Below, piece by piece: positions 53,405 to 60,400 of a stretch of 64,000 nt of DNA. Under the pieces are notes generated by a model. That model was given only the letters and a program-made list of their open reading frames with translations, searched no databases and was not told the origin of the DNA. The stretch lies in assembly GCA_023450085.1 (NCBI GenBank), contig JAEXHI010000022.1, positions 372,001 through 436,000 of the forward strand, read 5' to 3'. This DNA is from Bacteroidota bacterium. GTDB taxonomy: Bacteria; Bacteroidota; Bacteroidia; Sphingobacteriales; Sphingobacteriaceae. Made by a program: the position numbers and the translations under genes. Each line of letters opens with the position of its first letter. The first letter of the stretch is position 1.

Positions 53405-53854
53405 TTAAACCTCCGCTTTATTAGGTACAATTAACACGGGGCAGGCAGATTTTCTGACCACATGCTCGGCTACGCTACCCATTAAAAAATGGTTTAGTCC
53501 CGTACGACCGTGGGTACCTATCACAATTAAATCGGCATGCCATTCCTCTGATTGCTGTAAGATACCGTTGGTAGCTGTATCAAGAGCAGAAAGGTAGGTA
53601 GTCGCTCGTCCATTGCCGAATTTATCTTCAATCTCTTTCAATAGCACATGACTGTTTTCAATACTGTTATCGTAAAGGTTGATAATGGCAGGAGTAAAGC
53701 CAAAATCAGGATTGGCGATAGGCGGAGCGGGTTCTACAATGTTCAAGAGTGCTACTTCAGCATCGCAAAGAGCCGCCATTTCATAACCAGTTTTTGCAGC
53801 TTTTTCAGCACAGGTGCTATTATCTACCGCAATTAAAATTCTTTTGTAATTCAT
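53405..53854 (-). CDS. universal stress protein (UspA family)
   Basis: A 149-residue protein with the Usp fold: KRILIAVDNSTCAEKA at the N-terminus and the ATP-binding signature G-x2-G-x9-G in GTHGRTGLNHFLMGSVAEHV, followed by KSACPVLIVP. The presence of the ATP motif places it with nucleotide-binding rather than UspA-sensu-stricto members. It is a cytoplasmic stress-tolerance protein with no more specific role inferable. It is a lone gene; the remains of a second copy lie downstream. Confidence 0.92.
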   Translation of the reverse strand: MNYKRILIAVDNSTCAEKAAKTGYEMAALCDAEVALLNIVEPAPPIANPDFGFTPAIINLYDNSIENSHVLLKEIEDKFGNGRATTYLSALDTATNGILQQSEEWHADLIVIGTHGRTGLNHFLMGSVAEHVVRKSACPVLIVPNKAEV

Positions 53855-53982
53855 GGCTTTAATTTTTTGTTTCTACTAATTAACAAAAAGTAAAGCATAA
53901 AGTTTCCCACAATTGGGCACAAAAATGACTGATATATGTCACTTATTTCCATTATTTTTATCGCAACTCAGTTTTGTATAAT

Positions 53983-54765
53983 ATGGAAATGTACCACGTT
54001 TGTCGCATAGCAGTTGCCCCACTTAGAAAAGAACCATCAGACCGAAGCGAAATTGTTTCACAGTTATTATTTGGCGATAGGGTAGTGCTTTTAGAAAAAA
54101 CAGAAAAATGGTGTTTAGTGAAAACCCATCACGACCAATATGAAGGTTGGATGGACCATAAACAATTGCAAAAGATTACTGATTTGCAATATCATGATGA
54201 GCAGAGCTATCAATACGTTACCGCAGTAAATTTTGATAACCGCTTGGTAGATGATGCTGGAACAGTTTATTACCTAAGTCCAGGAAGTACCTTGCCTTTT
54301 TATGAAGATGGTTATTGCTATTTGGGCGAAAATCGTTTTGAGGTAAAAACCGAGCCTTTTATTCCAAATGTGGCCGATTTTGCTACTAAAGTAGAAGAAA
54401 CGGCCAAGTTCTTTTTAAACTCACCTTATCTGTGGGGCGGACGTAGCTTTTTCGGTATCGACTGTTCTGGGTTTGTACAAATCGTTTATAAATTGTTGGG
54501 AATTAGTTTACGCAGAGACGCTTCGCAACAAGTAGAAGAGGGAGAATTGGTAGATTTTCTAGCTTCGGCCAGAATGGGAGATTTAGCCTTTTTTGATAAT
54601 GAAGAAGGAAAGATTATCCATGTAGGTTTGATGCTGAGCAATGATAAAATTATCCATTCGGCTGGTAAAGTGAGAATTGACCCTATAGATAATCAAGGTA
54701 TTTATAACATGGAGTTAGATAGGTACAGTCATAAACTAAGGGTAATTAAGAGATTTAGTAACTAA
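53983..54765 (+). CDS. NlpC/P60 cysteine peptidase with SH3b domains, cytoplasmic
   Basis: A 260-residue protein from ATG 53983 (in-frame TTG 53974 is rejected; ATG 53989 is also possible). Residues 1-65 and about 75-125 look like two bacterial SH3 domains (APLRKEPSDRSEIVSQLLFG, WCLVKTHH). The NlpC/P60 domain follows with Cys161 (GIDCSGFVQ), His213 (IIHVGLML) and a third polar residue His225 (IIHSAG). There is no signal peptide. This matches YkfC-like gamma-D-glutamyl dipeptidases that recycle murein peptides in the cytoplasm. The catalytic set is complete. Confidence 0.88.
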   Translation: MEMYHVCRIAVAPLRKEPSDRSEIVSQLLFGDRVVLLEKTEKWCLVKTHHDQYEGWMDHKQLQKITDLQYHDEQSYQYVTAVNFDNRLVDDAGTVYYLSPGSTLPFYEDGYCYLGENRFEVKTEPFIPNVADFATKVEETAKFFLNSPYLWGGRSFFGIDCSGFVQIVYKLLGISLRRDASQQVEEGELVDFLASARMGDLAFFDNEEGKIIHVGLMLSNDKIIHSAGKVRIDPIDNQGIYNMELDRYSHKLRVIKRFSN

Positions 54766-54767
54766 TA

Positions 54768-54960
54768 GTTAGGAACTAGTGGTTAGGGGCTATAGTCCCG
54801 ACACTTCGGGATTAGGGGCTAGTACCTTCCATACTCTTTGGATTAGTTGGTTTGGTTCAATAGTTCACTGGTTCATTAAAAATTAGTGTTTCCGTTTCCA
54901 CAGTTCATTCCTATGCCGTCATTTCGATCCCAAAATTTCGGAAGATAAATCTTTGAAACC
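54768..54960. repeat. intergenic repeats after the NlpC/P60 gene
   Basis: GTTAGGAACTAGTGGTTAGG (54768-54787) has an inverted counterpart at 56627-56646. Next comes a small hairpin, CCCGACACTTCGGG (about 54,797-54,810), then a half-element GTCATTTCGATCCCAAAATT through GATAAATCTTTG (54918-54955) related to the 55652-55736 repeat. No gene is seen between 54766 and 55009. Confidence 0.6.
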
Positions 54961-55009
54961 TTTAGCGTATATCGATATTCTGTAGATAAATTTTTGAACT
55001 CTTATTGAA

Positions 55010-55315
55010 ATGAAACCCTCTAATCTGCTAAAAATAGAAACACTTACCGATCAATGGTTAGATAAAGATGTTATCATATTACATGCTTGTTTTCAATTGT
55101 TGTCGGACTGCATTGAAAAGGAGAATTTATTAAACGGACATATTGATTGGAGTGCTGAAGAAGATAGCCAAAAAGCAAAAAATGAGATAGAGCTGTTACA
55201 TCACTGGTGGATTCATCGAAAAACAAAAACGGTGGAATTAGGCGAAAAGCAATACGAGGAAGACAATCAAATGTTGAAAAAACTAATTGATATTAGAAAA
55301 TATCTATGGACTTAG
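55010..55315 (+). CDS. small soluble protein of unknown function
   Basis: A 101-residue acidic helical protein rich in Trp and His: DQWLDKDVIILHACFQLLSD, NGHIDWSAEED, LLHHWWIHRKTKTVELG, and a C-terminus IRKYLWT. There is no signal or membrane segment. I do not recognise a named family, though the pattern of a short acidic helical protein with WW and a terminal LWT feels conserved. It overlaps the following membrane-protein gene by ten bases, so the two are co-expressed. An accessory or immunity-like role is possible but unsupported. Confidence 0.55.
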   Translation: MKPSNLLKIETLTDQWLDKDVIILHACFQLLSDCIEKENLLNGHIDWSAEEDSQKAKNEIELLHHWWIHRKTKTVELGEKQYEEDNQMLKKLIDIRKYLWT

Positions 55316-55629
55316 CCTTTATACATATTCCTATTGGTAGAGAATATTCTCTTTTGTACATTTTATACCTTATACTGTTCTCTTTTCTTTTATATAGAAT
55401 CTTCTTCAAAAGTTCAAAATCCCATAAAATTAGATCGGCTATTATTCTATTACCTTGCATATTACTAAATATGTTGTTGTATTGGGATCCTGAGAACTTT
55501 AAATATGGAGGTTCTTTGGTCGTTATATTTTATTCTGGAATACTATTGATTTTCACTGCTATGGTGACAGCAGTAAATGAGTATATCGAATATCGAATAA
55601 AGAAAAGAAGAAAAAAATCAAGCCATTAA
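55306..55629 (+). CDS. small membrane protein of unknown function
   Basis: A 107-residue protein with three hydrophobic stretches (about 14-33, 43-60, 67-91) and a strongly basic tail KKRRKKSSH that should stay in the cytoplasm. No family is recognised. Its ATG lies inside the end of the preceding gene (ten-base overlap), indicating translational coupling. The two-gene unit stands between intergenic repeats on both sides. It is lower in GC than neighbouring genes, which with the flanking repeats hints at acquisition. Confidence 0.5.
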   Translation: MDLAFIHIPIGREYSLLYILYLILFSFLLYRIFFKSSKSHKIRSAIILLPCILLNMLLYWDPENFKYGGSLVVIFYSGILLIFTAMVTAVNEYIEYRIKKRRKKSSH

Positions 55630-55651
55630 GTGAAACATTGGATTAGTTAAT

Positions 55652-55736
55652 GAGATTCTTCGCTTCGCTCTGAATGACAAAATCGACTCCCTTTTCCGTC
55701 ATCTCGATCCCGAAATTTCGGGAGAGAAATCTTTGG
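55652..55736. repeat. intergenic inverted-repeat element
   Basis: The left arm GAGATTCTTCGCTTCGCTCT (55652-55671, then GAATGAC) and the right arm GTCATCTCGATCCCGAAATT (55698-55717, then TCGGGAGAGAAATCTTTGG) are partly complementary at their ends (GAATGAC with GTCATCTC, GAGATT with AAATCT). It has an inner CCCGAAATTTCGGG hairpin. It is the same family as 47294-47430 and 54918-54955. Confidence 0.6.
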
Positions 55737-55775
55737 ATTTGCTATTCACGTAACTCATACCTGATATCTAAAATA

Positions 55776-56501
55776 TTAGTTCTTTTTCCAAAATTTCCAC
55801 CATTTCTTTTTGCTTGCAACGACAACCTCACCCATTATTTCGGTATCTGTACACATTTTAAATTCTTGCTGATATTTTAAATCAGTAGGTTTAATTTTTA
55901 CGACAAGTGTTTTAAAACCGATGTATTTGAATTCCAATTCAAAATTTTTATCGTACAAATCTTTGGGGATAGTTAATTTGAATTTTCCATCAGCATTTGT
56001 GAGTACACCGAAATCGGCACCTTTTATACTCACAGGAACTCCCGCAATTGGAAGCTTGTCTTCTTGAGCAATTACAATACCTTTAATTGTTTTAGGGAGA
56101 CTATCTTGGAGACTTTTTTGTACTGGAGTAATTGATTTTGAATGGTCAGATTTGCTTTCGGAATTTGCAGTTTGTTGTTGAGGAAATTCATTTTGATGTT
56201 GGGCAATAGTAGTCTTAGCAGTGCCAATTAACAGTAAAGCAGCTACAATTCTACCATATCGTGGTCTTGTTTCACTTTCTACCTTTAGCACCCTGTTCAG
56301 TTGATGTGGTTTTAAACGTCCACAGGTTTTAGTTGAACTGTGTTTAGATAGATACTTAACAATATCATCGTCACTGAGAAGGGAAAAGTCAACCACATCT
56401 TTATTGCAGCTTGTACAATGTTTTCCAATATCATTTTCCGACATCGAATCCCAGTTCTCATTGCAAGGGTTTTCAATTTTTAAAATGTAATTCGTTTTCA
56501 T
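55776..56501 (-). CDS. membrane protein with cysteine-rich N-terminus and regulatory-like Ig domain
   Basis: 241 residues from the ATG at 56501 (an ATG at 56555 gives an unconserved extension). Residues 1-60 carry CNENWDSM, GKHCTSCNKDVVDFS and a DDDIVKYL segment, a small Cys-rich module repeatedly seen at the N-termini of Bacteroidota proteins. A membrane helix (about 80-98, IVAALLLIGTAKTTIA) follows, then a Ser/Gln-rich linker and a carboxypeptidase-regulatory-like domain (about 140-225, IKGIVIAQEDKLPIAGVPVS). The C-terminus is VVVASKKKWWKFWKKN. The Cys module should be cytoplasmic and the Ig domain periplasmic. Function unknown. Confidence 0.7.
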   Translation of the reverse strand: MKTNYILKIENPCNENWDSMSENDIGKHCTSCNKDVVDFSLLSDDDIVKYLSKHSSTKTCGRLKPHQLNRVLKVESETRPRYGRIVAALLLIGTAKTTIAQHQNEFPQQQTANSESKSDHSKSITPVQKSLQDSLPKTIKGIVIAQEDKLPIAGVPVSIKGADFGVLTNADGKFKLTIPKDLYDKNFELEFKYIGFKTLVVKIKPTDLKYQQEFKMCTDTEIMGEVVVASKKKWWKFWKKN

Positions 56502-56648
56502 TGTAGTTAAATATATCGGTGATTCGATCTCTCCATTTCGTGGCACTCCAGTCAAGATAACGTTGCAGGAAAGGAGTGAGTTAGTTACCTCCTAATGACT
56601 AGGTCACTAGCCACTAACTACTAATACCTAACTACTAGTTCCTAACCC

Positions 56649-57296
56649 CTAATAAAGCTCCTTCATCAATTTATCAAAATTCTCCTTCAACTCAGCCAGT
56701 TCTGCTTCCAACTTAGCTACCCTTTCTTCCAATTGTGAATTTGATTTTGTTGCTGGCTCCTCATTGCTGTAATCTTCCTCGTTAAACTCAACATCACCAG
56801 CAAAAAGGTGCATATAGCGTTGCTCTTTTTGTCCAGGACGCTTTGGCAACTGTTTCACATAACCTTCATTAGCTAGCTTTTCTAAAGTTTGCTGTACTTC
56901 TTCTAGGGTTTCAAACTCATATAAGCGGCCAGAGTTAGTATTGATTTCTCCAGGTGTTTGTGGCCCACGTAAAAAGAGCAAACACATTACCGCCACTTCA
57001 GAAGGTAATAAAGGATATACGATAGCAAAATTATGCTTGTATTTAATGTTTCGGATAGAACCACCTGTTGCCGTAGAAGTTAAACCCGCAATTTTTAAAG
57101 AATTTAAAGCTGTGCCAATCACTTCTTCATCGTAGTTAACCACAGGCTTTCTCGACGTTTTTTGGTTACAGGCCGAAACCAATCCATTCATCGTCATTGG
57201 GTAATAATCAGGTGTGGTTTTCGCCTTTTCCATCAAGGCACCCAAAACCCTAATTTGTTCGGCAGTAAGTACAGGTATTTTTATTTCGTTATCCAT
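56649..57296 (-). CDS. DUF480 / YceH-family protein
   Basis: A 215-residue cytoplasmic protein with two winged-helix-like DUF480 units. The first contains LTAEQIRVLGALMEKAKTTP then YYPMTMNGLVSACNQKTSR; the second has LLPSEVAVMCLLFLRGPQTP then GRLYEFETLEEVQQTLEKL. The C-terminus is a coiled coil (LEERVAKLEAELAELKENFD). The family is widespread and its molecular role is not established. The stop codon falls in the intergenic repeat (CCCCTAA) that has an inverted partner near 54,768, so the last codons may have been changed by the repeat. Confidence 0.9.
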   Translation of the reverse strand: MDNEIKIPVLTAEQIRVLGALMEKAKTTPDYYPMTMNGLVSACNQKTSRKPVVNYDEEVIGTALNSLKIAGLTSTATGGSIRNIKYKHNFAIVYPLLPSEVAVMCLLFLRGPQTPGEINTNSGRLYEFETLEEVQQTLEKLANEGYVKQLPKRPGQKEQRYMHLFAGDVEFNEEDYSNEEPATKSNSQLEERVAKLEAELAELKENFDKLMKELY

Positions 57297-57430
57297 ATTT
57301 CGTTAAATGTTAAAGGTAATAGCTCAAATATATAAATTGTACGGTAATCGCCTACAGGTATTTGGTAATATAAAATCTCATCACTTTATGGAATATCAGG
57401 ATAGAATGTATCTTTAAATAAACCTTTTTT

Positions 57431-60400
57431 ATGAAGATCCATTTTACGCTTTTCACTTTAGCCCTATTGGCATGCCTTAATGTAGTTGCACAACAAAAAT
57501 TATCAAACAGCAAAACTTCTGGAGATTATACTTACATCTATCAGCTTACCGATAAGGAGATGTTTGATATTGCGCTGGCAGATAAATACGCCATCAACGA
57601 CAGTTATCTTCATACTAAAGTAGATAGTTTTAAAATTGCCACTAAGTACTCGGGCAAGCTTCCCTATGGAAACTATCTATATGCAACGCCTATCAAAAAC
57701 CGATGGGAATATAAACTACAGGATCATAAAAATGTAGAGATCGCATTTGTAAACGATCAAAGGCATTTTCAGTTTTACGTGAAAGACTTAAAAGGAAACT
57801 TAATTAAAGATGCAGAGGTACACATAGGCAAAGGCAAAAAGGTAGCTTACGATCAAGTAACAGGTTTATATAAAAGCAGCTATCAGAAAAAAGATGAGGT
57901 CATTAAAGTAAAACATCAAAATGTAAGTAACTTTTTCTCTTTCGAAATTGAAGAACGATACGACTATAAACGAGATTGGAGCTTGGCTAAACGTGTATTA
58001 TACAGTTCTCCCGTTAAATACACTTGGATGCCTTTCAAAAATCTATACCGAAAAATAAAGTACTCACACAAGAAACAGAAGCAATACAGAGGGTATATGG
58101 TTTTTAGCAAGCCTAAATACAAACCTTTGGATACCGTACAGTTTAAAGCCTACGTGGTGGACAAAAACGGTAAAGAAATTAAGCCGCAAGATTTAGAGGT
58201 AGTTTTTTTTAAAGATTATCAAAGTAGAAAGACTTTAACCACGCTTACCCCTTATCGTAATGGCGCTTATGAATACAGTTTTGTATTAGCCGACTCGCTT
58301 AACATGACTTTAGATCGTAGATATCAGATTTGGTTGGTAGAAAAGGGTAAGAAAGCGAACGAAGGAGTAGTCCTAAATGAGAGTTTTTTTTATGAAGAAT
58401 ACGAACTAAAAAGCATCGACTTTAAATTGAGGGCGAGCAAACCCACATTTGCTAAAAACGATTCGGTTACTCTTTTTATGAAAGCCACAGATGAAAACGA
58501 ATTGGCGGTGCCCGATGGGAGAGTAAAGCTATCTGTAACGACTTCCAATGTTAAAAAATACACCAATAAAGTTGTTTTTGTGCCTGATACGCTTTGGACA
58601 AAGGAACTCAAATTAGAGCCAGTAGGAGAAACAAAATTGGTTATTCCTGCACATCTGTTTCCCGATGCTGAAATCGATTTTAGGGTGAATGCCCAGTTTT
58701 TAAATTCCAATAATGAAAGTAGAAATGCCAATGTAGTTTTGACCAGAGAAGATGCAGAAGCTGATTTGATTACCGTAAAATTGGAGAAAGATAGCTTAGC
58801 TTTTTATAACAAAGAAAGCAAGCCTTTTAATCAGGCCTTTCTCCTCAAATCTTTTTCATTTAACGATGAGCTTTTGGATTCGGTAACCGTGAATACTCCC
58901 AAAATAAAAGCAGACTATAGGGCCGAGTATTATGAGCTACATTATGCAGGTAAACAGCAAGATTATTACCTTACCGACAATAAACCACAACTTTCCATTG
59001 CCGCCCAGCATATCAAAGATTCAGTTAGGATACAGATCAATAACGAACACAAAATTCCTTTTTGGTACACGGTGTTTTCTGGGAATGCCGTGAAATTTAA
59101 AGGATATACTACAAAATTAGATACGCTGATCAAGCATAGTAATTCAAAAGCGGTACATATTAGCATCAGTTATTTTTGGGACAATGAAGAAAGAACCCAC
59201 CAAGCCAGTACCTTTTATAACCCCAACGAGTTAAATGTAAAACTCATTGCACCAGATATGGTGTATCCAGGACAAAAAGTAAATATGTTGGTAAAGGTCA
59301 CGGACGTAGATTCGAAACCTGTATCAGATGTAGATGTTACCGCATATGCACACACCACTAAATTTGGTGAAGTTAGACAACCCTATCTGCCAAGGTTTTC
59401 GAAAAACTATTACAGTCGCAAACTAAAGGAAAAAGTAGAAGCAGATGAACTAACTGCTTCTGGTGAATTTAAACTATTGTGGGCCAAATGGGCAAAATTG
59501 CTCCGATTGGATACTGTAGAGTACTACAAATTTACCAACCATAACGATTTGTACCTCATTACCGAAAAAGCTAAAAATAATATTACCCAATTTGCACCCT
59601 TTGTTATTAACGATGGGCGGATTGAGCCTGTAAATGTGGTTTACGTGGATGATGTTCCTGTGTTTTTTGATAAAGCAGATCAACTGACTTCTTATGCATT
59701 TGAAATTACCCCAGGTAAACATAAAATAGGACTTAGAACGGCCACCAGAAAGGTTGTTTTAAAAGAAGTAGAAATGCTAGCAGGTAAAAAGACCATTTTT
59801 AGCGTTTACTCGCAATCAAAAAATGCCAATACCATGATTACTGCCGAAAAAAATGTACTTAGCGATCAGGAAGCGCAGCGATTGGACAGGTACATGATGA
59901 GGATCACCAATTTTAATCAGCCTTATGATAAATTGTTGATGGGCTATGATAGCACTACGGTACTTTTAAATGCTCCTCAAAAAAATGTTGGTGCTGAGTT
60001 TTTAGTGGGACCTTTTAAAGATAATCTACTGCTGTATAAAACAGAAGATTTTTCTCATCAGTTTATTCGCGAATCGGGCTATACCTACACTTTTTTTCCA
60101 GGTTTGATCAAGCAGAAATCATTCCGAGGTCCTTTTGCCTTTGATCAAACACTTTCCTCTACACCTAGATTGGGTAACGACAGCTATTTACAGCATGTGA
60201 TTAACAAGGTAGAAATTGACAGCATTTGGAACGACTATTTAGATTTAAGAAGTTACACCACGGCATTGTTTCAAAATGAACAGCCAAGAGGCGTGTCTAT
60301 AGGCAGGTTACAGTTTAAACTGGCCGATAGTTTAATTGAAGCACCTTACCTAAAGAACATCGTGGTTTATCAACCTGAACGTCCAAGTTTCATGCACATT

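Noticed and set aside
55674..55880. Plus-strand open frame of 68 codons
   Set aside because: It overlaps an intergenic repeat and the 3' end of the convergent Cys-module gene; the translation looks random.
57431..57500. Macroglobulin as a surface lipoprotein (LLAC lipobox)
   Set aside because: Leu at the -2 position is unusual, no acidic export signal follows the Cys, and an ordinary cleavage site at VVAQ fits better; left as a possibility only.
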